Assembly (NCBI GenBank): GCA_900317585.1
Contig: ONHG01000022.1
Span: 1 to 44,973 of the forward strand
Direction of reading: 5' to 3'
DNA from: an uncultured Lachnospiraceae bacterium
GTDB taxonomy: Bacteria; Bacillota; Clostridia; Lachnospirales; Lachnospiraceae
Length of the DNA: 44,973 bases
The translations under genes and the position numbers were made by a program. Under the pieces are notes generated by a model, which saw only the letters and a program-made list of their open reading frames with translations, was not told the DNA's origin and ran no database searches. Below, piece after piece: positions 14,504 through 21,987 of this stretch (its first letter is position 1; every line of letters starts with the position of its first letter).

Positions 14504-15391
14504 ATGCTAAGGGTTCATGAATTGGATAAGAAAATGTCCGGGGAGGACAGGTTTCATCTGGAAAACATATCGTTTCATTTGCCAAAGGGTTATATATGCG
14601 GCCTTGTAGGAGAAAACGGAGCAGGCAAGACAACTCTTTTACGCTGCCTGATGGGACTGTATAGGTCAACAGGAGACATAGTGATAGATGGACACAATTT
14701 AAACAGCGATGAGGCAGCCGCCAGGGAAGTAATAGCGGTAGTAGGTGATGAGGGATTTTTTGATGAGAATATAAATCTCGAAAAGCTCGGAAAATACTAT
14801 GGGCAGATGTATGTGCGGTTTGATATGGAAAAGTATCTGGGATATCTTGAAAGATTTAACCTTGATAGAAAGCAGAAATACAAAAAACTGTCCAAAGGTA
14901 TGAAAATCAAAGCGCAGCTTGCATTTGCACTGTCGTATGGAGCAAAGCTTTTTTTGTTCGATGAGCCTACTGCAGGGCTTGACAAGCACTTCAGGGAGGA
15001 TTTTTTAAGGCTGTGTACAGAGCTTGTGTCGGATGGTGAAAAAAGCATTATCATTTCTTCTCATATTACGGAGGATCTGGACAGAATAGCAGACTATATT
15101 GCATATATGCAGGCAGGGAGGCTGTTGTTTTTTAAGCCTAAGGATGCTGCGTGTGAGCATTTTCGGATAGTTACAGGACCTGTATATAAATGTAAGCTGA
15201 TACCCAGGGAAGCAGTGGTTTACATGGAAGAAGGCACATACAGCTCCACTGCCATGGTTATAAGGGATAAATGTATTCTGGTAGACAGAGAGCTTCAAGA
15301 GCATACTCCGGATATCAGGGAGCTGATACATTATCTGGTGAAAGGGGGAAAGGAAAATGCCGAAAATATTGTGGAAAAATATTTTGGATAG
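14504..15391 (+). CDS. ABC transporter ATP-binding protein (first of two in a GntR-regulated operon)
   Basis: The ATG at 14504 has AAAGGAGAG upstream; the frame is open further 5' but crosses the operator. The 295-residue protein has Walker A GENGAGKTTLL (about residue 35), a degenerate signature LSKGMKIKAQL, Walker B LFLFDEPTAGLD and the switch histidine SSHIT. It also has a 90-residue C-terminal extension. The degenerate LSKGM signature is typical of the YtrB/EcsA-like group. It should energise export through the next gene's membrane protein, and the operon later supplies a second, different ATPase, so a heterodimeric engine is likely. Substrate unknown; YtrA-type operons often respond to wall antibiotics or membrane stress. 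Confidence 0.88.
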   Translation: MLRVHELDKKMSGEDRFHLENISFHLPKGYICGLVGENGAGKTTLLRCLMGLYRSTGDIVIDGHNLNSDEAAAREVIAVVGDEGFFDENINLEKLGKYYGQMYVRFDMEKYLGYLERFNLDRKQKYKKLSKGMKIKAQLAFALSYGAKLFLFDEPTAGLDKHFREDFLRLCTELVSDGEKSIIISSHITEDLDRIADYIAYMQAGRLLFFKPKDAACEHFRIVTGPVYKCKLIPREAVVYMEEGTYSSTAMVIRDKCILVDRELQEHTPDIRELIHYLVKGGKENAENIVEKYFG

Positions 15392-16034
15392 CAGCAGGCG
15401 GGAGCTTGTTTTGGCCATAGTTATGATACCATTATTCTGGCTTGGAATTACAGAAGGCTCATTTGGAGGCCTGAATCAGGTAATGTATATATACAATTTG
15501 ATGATCAGCATTTTTTCCATTTTCAGCAATCATAATAGAAGCGCATTCGAATTGCCACAGTATATGTATCTGGCTCCGTATTCAAGAGAACAAAGACAGC
15601 ATTATATACAAAAAATGTTCAAATACAGATTCCGTGTGTCGTATATAGTGCTGCTTTTACCTATATTAATCACGGCAATAATCAGCCCTGATAAGACTTT
15701 GACAGTATCAGGAATAGTCTATTATATGTGTGAGATGCTTGTAATGGCAGGTATTTTGTATTGTACTTCATTTGACAATTATCTGGGCAGCGTGAATCCG
15801 GGCAGATTAACGATATTTGATGTAATCATGTTTATGTCTGCGGTGGTTGTTGCCGCAAGCTATGACCAGAATGACAGCTCGCTGGATTTTGTTCAGATAT
15901 TAATTTCTTTAGTGATAGGTGTGTTTTTTATATCGATGATTGTATCCTGCAGGAAAAAATATTATGACGATATTGTTCGCTGTATGGCAGATTACGAGTT
16001 TGCTGAATCAAAAAAAGACAAAAAAATTGCGTAG
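15357..16034 (+). CDS. ABC transporter membrane protein (225 residues)
   Basis: The ATG at 15357 follows GGAAAGGAAA and overlaps the ATPase gene by 35 bases, so translation is coupled. There are about six hydrophobic segments. The early cytosolic piece FELPQYMYLAPYSREQRQHY resembles the coupling region of ABC-2-like permeases, in which an LPxxxxY-like element recurs. The tail is charged and Lys-rich. No named family is evident beyond small ABC-2-type permease. Confidence 0.75.
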   Translation: MPKILWKNILDSSRRELVLAIVMIPLFWLGITEGSFGGLNQVMYIYNLMISIFSIFSNHNRSAFELPQYMYLAPYSREQRQHYIQKMFKYRFRVSYIVLLLPILITAIISPDKTLTVSGIVYYMCEMLVMAGILYCTSFDNYLGSVNPGRLTIFDVIMFMSAVVVAASYDQNDSSLDFVQILISLVIGVFFISMIVSCRKKYYDDIVRCMADYEFAESKKDKKIA

Positions 16035-16042
16035 AGGTGTGT

Positions 16043-16414
16043 ATGAAAATAGTCATTTCAACAACAGTTAGTATGCCGATATATGAGCAGATTATAAATC
16101 AGATACGCGATGCAGTGGTAAGCGGTGAGCTTAAGGCAGGCGATGGCATGCCGTCAATCAGAGTGCTGGCAAAGGAGCTGGCAGTCAGTGTGATTACGAC
16201 AAAGCGTGCTTATGAGGAGCTGGAAAAGGAAGGCGTAATAGAGTCGGTGCCGGGGCGTGGATTTTACGTGTGCGAGCAGAAAAATGATCTTTTGCGTGAA
16301 AAACAGATGATGAATCTTGAGAACAGGATGTCAGAACTGCTTGCAGATTGTGAGAATGCCGGAATGACCTTGAAGGATATAATAGATATGGTTCGTGTAT
16401 TAGGAGAAAAATAA
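16043..16414 (+). CDS. YtrA-type GntR transcriptional regulator
   Basis: ATG 16043 is preferred over GTG 16037 because AGAGGTG lies just upstream. The 123-residue protein has an N-terminal winged HTH (PIYEQIINQIRDAVVSGEL, then SIRVLAKELAVSVITTKRAYEELEKEG and wing PGRGFYV) and a short helical C-terminal dimerisation part of about 45 residues. That short tail defines the YtrA subfamily, which controls ABC transporter operons. It is coupled to the next ATPase by a TAATG overlap. The 46-bp palindrome at the operon promoter is the likely operator. Confidence 0.9.
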   Translation: MKIVISTTVSMPIYEQIINQIRDAVVSGELKAGDGMPSIRVLAKELAVSVITTKRAYEELEKEGVIESVPGRGFYVCEQKNDLLREKQMMNLENRMSELLADCENAGMTLKDIIDMVRVLGEK

Positions 16415-17064
16415 TGGATGAGACAATTATAAAAATAGAAAATGCCGCTTTAAAATTAAAAAAATTTGTGATTAAGCCCGCAAATTTAGAAATACCAAAG
16501 GGCTACATTGTAGGTGTACAGGGAGAAAATGGTGCGGGAAAGACCACACTTCTTCATATGATGCTTGGAATGTATGACAAAATGAAGGGCAAAATATACA
16601 TAGACGGTCTTGATGTTGTAAAAAATAAGACCAAGGTAAAAGAGCTTGTAGGAATAGTGTCGCAGGACAGGAAATTTTACCTGTCGCAGGATGCCAATGG
16701 AAACGAAAAAATATACAGTCCATTTTATAAGAACTGGGATAGTGAGGAGTATCACAGGATGCTTGCACATTTGGAGCTTTCCCCAAGACGCAGATTGTGC
16801 TCGTTTTCTACAGGAGAAATGATAAAGTATCAGTTTGCATTTGCGGCAGCATACAGACCCAAAGTGCTTCTGATGGATGAGCCGACTGCCAATCTAGACC
16901 CGGTGTTCAGGGATGACTTCCTAAAATTACTGCAGGAATTTGTGGCAGAGTATGAGATGACAATACTCTTTGCCACGCATCTGGACGATGATTTGTCGAG
17001 GGTGGCAGACTATGTTATAGATGTAAAGAACGGAGAATATTCAATGCGTGAGATGCTAGAGTAG
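16414..17064 (+). CDS. ABC transporter ATP-binding protein (second of the operon)
   Basis: It starts in the stop codon of the GntR gene (TAATG). The 216-residue protein has Walker A GENGAGKTTLL, a poorly conserved signature CSFSTGEMIKYQ in place of LSGGQ, Walker B VLLMDEPTANLDP and switch His ATHLDDD. It lacks the C-terminal extension of the first ATPase. Two unlike ATPases in one operon, both with weak signatures, suggest an asymmetric heterodimer with one dominant ATP site. A membrane-protein gene follows after about 100 bases. Confidence 0.87.
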   Translation: MDETIIKIENAALKLKKFVIKPANLEIPKGYIVGVQGENGAGKTTLLHMMLGMYDKMKGKIYIDGLDVVKNKTKVKELVGIVSQDRKFYLSQDANGNEKIYSPFYKNWDSEEYHRMLAHLELSPRRRLCSFSTGEMIKYQFAFAAAYRPKVLLMDEPTANLDPVFRDDFLKLLQEFVAEYEMTILFATHLDDDLSRVADYVIDVKNGEYSMREMLE

Positions 17065-17162
17065 CTTATAATTGCTGGCGGTCACACTGGGATGATAATA
17101 GTATGATTTTATGAATTGTATTATGCGTACAGCACGCAATAGAAAACAGATGGAGATGTGAA

Positions 17163-17675
17163 ATGAATATGAGTACCCTGATTAAAACGGAGCACGACAA
17201 TTGGAAAAAGCGCATGATAGTTGAGACCTGCGGAACGTATGTCCTCATGAATATGGGTATGGGTTTTGTGGTAATCGCAGGTGCATTTTGTGGTGTAATG
17301 AATACTGAATTTGATCTTTATTATTATAATATGGTGGTATTTTTTACATTTGGATTGTATTATGCACAGTCCAGATACATTACATATATATGGGAAAATG
17401 GTAGAAAAGTTAATATATTTGAGAAATATATATATTCGCCGGTTGACCTTAAAAAGTTGAGAAAAGCAAAGCTTATAGTAGTTGGAAAAAATATTATGAT
17501 ACCGGTCATACTTGGACAGCTCTCAGCAATTCTTATAAGAGGGGTATCCTATGGATGGCATGTAAAAAGCTGGCTCGATTTGGGACTGTATACACCGGTT
17601 ATGGTGGGAATTGGTTTTTTGATTTTTAAGGAATCTGAGCATAGATGGCTGTGCTTTAAGGCAGTAAGAAATTAA
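17163..17675 (+). CDS. Membrane protein, probable permease partner of the second ATPase (170 residues)
   Basis: The ATG follows GGAG (17152-17155). There are about four membrane helices (residues 22-45, 55-75, 115-135 and 140-160). Between the second and third is a cytosolic stretch FEKYIYSPVDLKKLRKAKLIV, similar in position to the coupling segment of the other small permease at 15357. No family name is clear. Its place at the end of the operon, just before a terminator, supports a role as the membrane subunit of the second ATPase. Confidence 0.6.
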   Translation: MNMSTLIKTEHDNWKKRMIVETCGTYVLMNMGMGFVVIAGAFCGVMNTEFDLYYYNMVVFFTFGLYYAQSRYITYIWENGRKVNIFEKYIYSPVDLKKLRKAKLIVVGKNIMIPVILGQLSAILIRGVSYGWHVKSWLDLGLYTPVMVGIGFLIFKESEHRWLCFKAVRN

Positions 17676-17679
17676 GCCT

Positions 17680-17712
17680 GCCAATAAAAAGGGTTTTTAT
17701 TGGCTTTATTTG
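17680..17712 (+). terminator. Rho-independent terminator of the GntR/ABC operon
   Basis: An 11-bp stem, GCCAATAAAAA (17680-17690) with TTTTTATTGGC (17694-17704), and a T-rich tail. It separates this operon from the Bce-type locus. Confidence 0.85.
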
Positions 17713-17787
17713 GTAACTAGTGTATACTATTTGCATATAACAGCTTCGTTAAGCAGATATAGATACACATAAAAGAAAGGTATAATC

Positions 17788-17979
17788 ATGGACATCGTAT
17801 TAGAAAATTACAAAGGATTAAAGGCAAACATCCTCTCATTCCCTGAGCAGTATCTTCAGATGACAGGCAAGACTATGGATAGCTTAAAGGATGAACTCAA
17901 GCCGGATTTACTTCGTATGAAGGCATCACAGCTCATCATAGATGCGGCTGAGATTATCATGGAAGAAAGCGGAAAATAA
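17788..17979 (+). CDS. Small protein translationally coupled to the Bce-type response regulator (63 residues)
   Basis: ATG 17788 has GAAAGG upstream. The protein is soluble and helical: MDIVLENYKGLKAN, then LSFPEQYLQMTGKTMDSL, then MKASQLIIDAAEIIMEESGK. Its last base is the first base of the response-regulator ATG (TAATG), so production is tied to the two-component system. I do not recognise a family. Two decayed relatives lie at 12283-12360 and 44554-44640 on the minus strand, both keeping the MKASQLI segment, so this is a mobile or multicopy family. A role in modulating the kinase or regulator is plausible but inferred. A weak promoter-like TTGGCT/TATACT pair (17700-17727) overlaps the preceding terminator. 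Confidence 0.75.
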   Translation: MDIVLENYKGLKANILSFPEQYLQMTGKTMDSLKDELKPDLLRMKASQLIIDAAEIIMEESGK

Positions 17980-18650
17980 TGTATAGAATATTTTTGGTTG
18001 AGGATGACGAGACCATAGCAAAGCTTGTCAGAAGACATTTGGAAAAATGGGATTATGATGTGCATGTGGTGCAGAAATTTGATGCTGTAATGTCAGAATT
18101 TGCATCGTTTGATCCGCAGCTTGTGCTTATGGATATCGGTCTGCCGTTTTACAATGGGTATCATTGGTGTACGGAAATCAGAAGGGTATCAAAGGTTCCT
18201 GTGGTTTTCCTGTCATCAGCTGCTGATAATATGAATATAGTGATGGCAGTCAGTATGGGGGCTGATGACTTTATAGCAAAGCCGTTTGACCTCGATGTGC
18301 TGACCGTAAAGATACAGGCTATCATCAGGCGCTGCTATGATTTTGGCGCAAACAACAGTGTTTTGGAGCATAATGGCGCCATGCTCAATATATCTGATGC
18401 CACCATAACCTATGACGATAAAAGGCTCGAGCTTACAAAGAATGAGCTCAAAATATTGCAGACACTTTTTGACAACAAAGAAAGGATTGTATCACGCAGC
18501 CTTCTAATGGAAAAGCTGTGGGAGAGTGATGCGTATGTGGACGAGAATACACTTTCGGTGAATGTCAACAGGCTGCGTAAAAAGCTGGATTCTATAGGGC
18601 TTGAGAGCTTTATTGTCACGAAAAAGGGGCTTGGATACAGGCTGGGGTGA
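17979..18650 (+). CDS. OmpR/PhoB-family response regulator, BceR type
   Basis: The 223-residue protein has a receiver domain with acidic residues E8-D9-D10, phosphoacceptor D52 (LVLMDIGLP), the SS pair at about 79-80 and K101 (IAKPF). A C-terminal winged-helix trans_reg domain follows (ELTKNELKILQTL, then VDENTLSVNVNRLRKKL, then GLGYRLG). It is followed at once by a BceS-type kinase, and BceAB-type transporter genes lie 2.2 kb downstream, so it should activate bceAB-type transcription when cell-wall-active peptides are present. A palindrome with TGTAAG half-sites ahead of the bceA-like gene is the likely target. Confidence 0.92.
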   Translation: MYRIFLVEDDETIAKLVRRHLEKWDYDVHVVQKFDAVMSEFASFDPQLVLMDIGLPFYNGYHWCTEIRRVSKVPVVFLSSAADNMNIVMAVSMGADDFIAKPFDLDVLTVKIQAIIRRCYDFGANNSVLEHNGAMLNISDATITYDDKRLELTKNELKILQTLFDNKERIVSRSLLMEKLWESDAYVDENTLSVNVNRLRKKLDSIGLESFIVTKKGLGYRLG

Positions 18651-18656
18651 GAGGTC

Positions 18657-19805
18657 ATGGCAAAAATAGAAAACAAACCGCATCTGACAAATTTTATAAA
18701 ACAAAACTATATATGGATTCTGATGATAGTCACAATGTCATATATCCATTTGCTTTACATGTACCTGATTGGTGCGCGCAAACAGGATCTGGTGTATGCG
18801 GCAGTGCTTGATGCAATACTTCTTCTGATAACAGTTTTGGTTGGATTTTTCAGATATAGCAGCAATGTAAAAGCTCTAAGCAATGCTTTAAAGCGTCCGG
18901 TTGAGGAACAGGCACAGCTTCCGGAAGCAACAGATGATGTGGAGATACTTTATCATCGGCTGCTGGAAAATCAAAGTATTGCAAGAAGTGAGTCAGAAAG
19001 CAGTGCTGCAATCAGACAATCACAGATGAGAGATTATTACTCTATGTGGGTGCACCAGATAAAGACCCCGATATCGGCTATGAAACTACTGCTTGAGGCA
19101 GAGCGGGAGGCGCTTGGGCAGCTTATATGTGATGATGAACAGAGTCAGTGCCATATAGGCGATATGACCGGTGGGAATATAGGGGCTGCCGGATTAAATG
19201 CTGCTTTGAAACAACAGGCTGTACTCACAGAGCTGTCAGATAACATGGACTCGTTTGAGGACGAATTGTTCCGCATAGAGGAATATGTCAGTATGGCTTT
19301 GCAGTATCAGCGTGTGAGCAGCACCGAAAATGATTTTGTGCTTGAAAAAGTCAGTGTGGATGGTGTCATACGTGATACCATTAAAAAATATGCAAAAATT
19401 ATGATACGAAGGCATATTGGGATAAATTATTCAGGAACCGGGCAGGAGGTATATACTGACGGAAAATGGCTTGCATTTATGCTGGAACAGATACTTTCAA
19501 ATGCCATAAAATATACACCGCAGGGGGTTGTTACAATAGAAACTGCAGAGGAAAAAGACCGGTTTTTTATTACAATAAAGGATACCGGAATAGGAATCAA
19601 AGCCGAGGATCTGCCACGCGTTTTTGAAAAGGGCTACACAGGCTACAATGGTCATGCCGATAAGAAGGCTACGGGAATTGGGCTTTATCTGTGCAGGCAG
19701 ATGGCAGATAAGCTGGGGCATACAATCCGCATGGAGTCAGAGATTGGAAAAGGAACTAAGGTGTGGATAGGGTTTGATCTGGATTATGCAGATACGAGGG
19801 ATTAG
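18657..19805 (+). CDS. BceS-type intramembrane-sensing histidine kinase with an insertion in the DHp domain
   Basis: The 382-residue protein has two N-terminal membrane helices (about residues 18-38 and 45-65) with almost no extracellular loop, the hallmark of intramembrane-sensing kinases that read flux through a Bce transporter. The phospho-His is H133 in WVHQIKTPISAMKLLLE, and the ATPase domain has the N box EQILSNAIKYT and glycine boxes DTGIGIKAEDLPRVFEKGYTG and ATGIGLYL. Between the two DHp helices (about residues 152-200) is an extra segment rich in Gly, Gln and Asp (CHIGDMTGGNIGAAGLN) that most BceS proteins lack. It starts seven bases after the regulator gene, in the same operon. Confidence 0.9.
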   Translation: MAKIENKPHLTNFIKQNYIWILMIVTMSYIHLLYMYLIGARKQDLVYAAVLDAILLLITVLVGFFRYSSNVKALSNALKRPVEEQAQLPEATDDVEILYHRLLENQSIARSESESSAAIRQSQMRDYYSMWVHQIKTPISAMKLLLEAEREALGQLICDDEQSQCHIGDMTGGNIGAAGLNAALKQQAVLTELSDNMDSFEDELFRIEEYVSMALQYQRVSSTENDFVLEKVSVDGVIRDTIKKYAKIMIRRHIGINYSGTGQEVYTDGKWLAFMLEQILSNAIKYTPQGVVTIETAEEKDRFFITIKDTGIGIKAEDLPRVFEKGYTGYNGHADKKATGIGLYLCRQMADKLGHTIRMESEIGKGTKVWIGFDLDYADTRD

Positions 19806-19812
19806 GATATAG

Positions 19813-19850
19813 TGATATGAGGGGCAAAAGGTAATTTGCCCCTCATTTTG
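19813..19850. terminator. Bidirectional terminator between convergent genes; copy of a dispersed repeat
   Basis: TGAGGGGCAAA (19818-19828) pairs with TTTGCCCCTCA (19835-19845), followed by TTTT. It lies between the kinase gene (plus) and the ABC permease gene (minus). The 36 bases from 19815 recur with two mismatches plus an end difference at 42207, as the first hairpin of a larger MITE-like element. Confidence 0.85.
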
Positions 19851-20642
19851 CTACTCCAGATTAAGTTTCTTTGTCATATTGTATATCGAACCTGCGACAT
19901 ACACCACTGTGAGAAGCAGTGATACGGCAAGTGCACCGATGACAACTCTGTTCATAAGACCTGTAATCTCCTGTGGGTTTAATACCGTTAAAATATAAGC
20001 GATAGATCCCTTTGATGACAGCGGAATAAAAAATGTAAAAATCATCACTATAATATTTGCGACCTGACCGAACACATAAAGTATGATGAAAGTAAGTACA
20101 GAGTTAGCATCTTTGCTTCCATTTGCCCTGTAGCCGGTAGTAAGGCTGAAAAACAATATAGAGATAGTGTAGAGCAGAGCTATTACTGCAATACTGCCAA
20201 ACATTACAACAGGACTCATTGTAAATCCGGTATTGGCAAACTCATCAGACATACTTCCTATAATATCTTTAATCCATGCAAAGCCATGGTTCATTATAGA
20301 AAATGTTAAAACAGCAACTATCAGATCGAGTATAAAAAGTACAAAAGCTGTCAGGAATTTTGACACATACAGCATCCATGGCGCTACAGGCAGCGTATTC
20401 ATGAGGTAGCCTTCGTCTTTTAACAGATTGCGTCTGAAGTAAAGAACTATGATCACTAAGCTGCAGATCAGCATGGCGATTACTGATAGGCTATGCAGTA
20501 CCCAGAAAAATACTGATACAAGATCAAATTCAAAGCTATCCAAAATTATTTCTGTCAGGGCCGACACAAACACCAGTGCATAAAGTCCGATATGCTCCCT
20601 GAATTGCTCCCTGAAATCATATTTAATTAATTTTAACAGCAT
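19851..20642 (-). CDS. ABC-2-type transporter permease (263 residues)
   Basis: Six membrane helices are predicted, with an N-terminal amphipathic cytosolic stretch (LIKYDFREQFREHIG), a first pair of helices, and a coupling region FRRNLLKDEGYLMNTLPVAPW that carries the LPV/LP..W element typical of ABC-2 permeases. Its start overlaps the end of the upstream ATPase gene by 10 bases, so the subunits are co-translated. With the GntR regulator it forms a three-gene operon running opposite to the surrounding Bce genes. Confidence 0.82.
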   Translation of the reverse strand: MLLKLIKYDFREQFREHIGLYALVFVSALTEIILDSFEFDLVSVFFWVLHSLSVIAMLICSLVIIVLYFRRNLLKDEGYLMNTLPVAPWMLYVSKFLTAFVLFILDLIVAVLTFSIMNHGFAWIKDIIGSMSDEFANTGFTMSPVVMFGSIAVIALLYTISILFFSLTTGYRANGSKDANSVLTFIILYVFGQVANIIVMIFTFFIPLSSKGSIAYILTVLNPQEITGLMNRVVIGALAVSLLLTVVYVAGSIYNMTKKLNLE

Positions 20643-21334
20643 GCGAACACCTCCCTGAAAAGCTCATCAACACTTTTCTTGTAATTAGTGCGGATATTGT
20701 CTACGGAATCGTTTAGGAAAATACCACCATCTCTGATAAATACCACATCATCGAGCACTTTTTCTATATCGCTTATTAGATGAGTTGTGATAAGAATTGT
20801 TGAATCTTCATTATAGTTTTCGATTATTGTGCGTAAAATATAGTCTCTTGCGGCAGGATCGACACCGCCCATAGGTTCATCGAGCAGATAAAGCTTTGCA
20901 TCCCTGCTCATTACAAGTACGATCTGTACTTTTTCACGCATACCTTTTGAGAGGCTTTTGATCTTTGCCTGTGGATCAACTCCGAATTTCTCAAGCATGG
21001 TATTTGCACGCTCAGGTGAGAAATCAGCATAGAAATCCTTGAAAAATGCAATGATATCACTCACCTTTTTTGACGGATTAAGATATGTCCGCTCAGGAAG
21101 ATATGATACCATAGCCTTGCTCTTTACTCCGACAGGCTCACCGTCTATCAGTATCTGCCCTTTGTTTGGCTGCAATACTCCGGCAAGCATCTTTATCAGT
21201 GTACTTTTACCACTGCCGTTAGGACCAAGGATACCGATAATTTTTCCACCTGGAAAAGTCACATTCATATTTTCGATAACTTTATGGCTCTTATAGTTTT
21301 TGCTTAGACTTTTGATTTCAATACGTTCTGCCAT
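20633..21334 (-). CDS. ABC transporter ATP-binding protein (YtrB/YhcG-like)
   Basis: The 233-residue protein has Walker A GPNGSGKSTLIKML, Q-loop region SYLPERTYL, signature LSKGMREKVQ, Walker B LYLLDEPMGGVDP and switch His TTHLISD. The Glu in place of Gln in the Q-loop (YLPE) is seen in this subgroup. It partners with the overlapping permease gene. The gene starts five bases downstream of the GntR stop. Confidence 0.9.
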   Translation of the reverse strand: MAERIEIKSLSKNYKSHKVIENMNVTFPGGKIIGILGPNGSGKSTLIKMLAGVLQPNKGQILIDGEPVGVKSKAMVSYLPERTYLNPSKKVSDIIAFFKDFYADFSPERANTMLEKFGVDPQAKIKSLSKGMREKVQIVLVMSRDAKLYLLDEPMGGVDPAARDYILRTIIENYNEDSTILITTHLISDIEKVLDDVVFIRDGGIFLNDSVDNIRTNYKKSVDELFREVFACC

Positions 21335-21339
21335 TTACA

Positions 21340-21714
21340 TCACTCCTTTTTTGAAATTTTAAGATAATTTTCATACACCGTAAGGGACTGTTCAGGTGTA
21401 AAACCAACCTTTGACATCCCTTCACAAAACTCACTGCACAGCTTATGTGCCAAATCATTTTTTAGTGAGTCAGCCTGATTTCCCATGTCTGCGACAAATC
21501 TGCCTGAGGTACGTCTCGACTCCAGATACCCGTCACGCTCAAGCTCAGATAGAGCCTTTTGCATGGTGTTTGGATTTACACCGGCTGACAATGCCAGCTC
21601 TCTTACGGATGGCACTTTGTTACCTGGCTTTAGGCTGCCGTTTGCAATATCCATCTTGAACCGGTCTATGATCTGTAGGTATATGGGCGTTTCGTTGTTA
21701 AAATTCCATTCCAT
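21340..21714 (-). CDS. YtrA-type GntR transcriptional regulator
   Basis: ATG at 21714 is preferred over 21717 because of spacing to AGGTGA. The 124-residue protein has a winged HTH (PIYLQIIDRFKMDIANG, then SVRELALSAGVNPNTMQKALSELERDGYLESRRTSGRFV) and a short helical tail (EGMSKVGFTPEQSLTVYENYL). It leads the operon with its ATPase and permease. A promoter with an embedded dyad lies directly upstream and is the probable autoregulatory operator. It is the second YtrA-type regulator in 7 kb, related to but distinct from the one at 16043. Confidence 0.9.
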   Translation of the reverse strand: MEWNFNNETPIYLQIIDRFKMDIANGSLKPGNKVPSVRELALSAGVNPNTMQKALSELERDGYLESRRTSGRFVADMGNQADSLKNDLAHKLCSEFCEGMSKVGFTPEQSLTVYENYLKISKKE

Positions 21715-21738
21715 CATTTCACCTGCTTTTGTACTACT

Positions 21739-21783
21739 GTATTATTTGATTAATACAATAATACATGTGAGGTTATTTGTCAA
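21739..21783 (-). promoter_or_regulatory. Promoter and GntR operator of the minus-strand ABC operon
   Basis: On the minus strand: TTGACA (21778-21783), 17-bp spacer, TATTGT (21755-21760). The dyad GTATTATT-N10-AATAATAC (21739-21746 and 21757-21764) overlaps the -10 and start site, where a GntR repressor would bind. Confidence 0.7.
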
Positions 21784-21796
21784 CTACAAATTAATT

Positions 21797-21874
21797 TCTT
21801 ACAAAAATGTAAGATACGAGGTCGAAATGTAAGCTGATTCGATAGCATACATTCCGGCCTTTTGTTATTATAAT
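21797..21874 (+). promoter_or_regulatory. Predicted response-regulator box and promoter of the bceAB-type operon
   Basis: A perfect palindrome, TCTTACA-N4-TGTAAGA (21797-21814), is followed by further ATGTAAG half-sites at about 21827 and 21891. A TATAAT (21869-21874) has no good -35 hexamer, as expected of an activator-dependent promoter. The palindrome is 55 bases upstream of the -10. Binding by the response regulator at 17979 is inferred from family and location. Confidence 0.55.
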
Positions 21875-21987
21875 TACATGAAGCAACAACAATGTAAGTT
21901 GTGAAGCCGATTATGACGTCATATTTAAAATAAATGTAACAAAAAAGTTTAAATAACACTTTGAAATCATCGTAAAGGAGCATTGAA

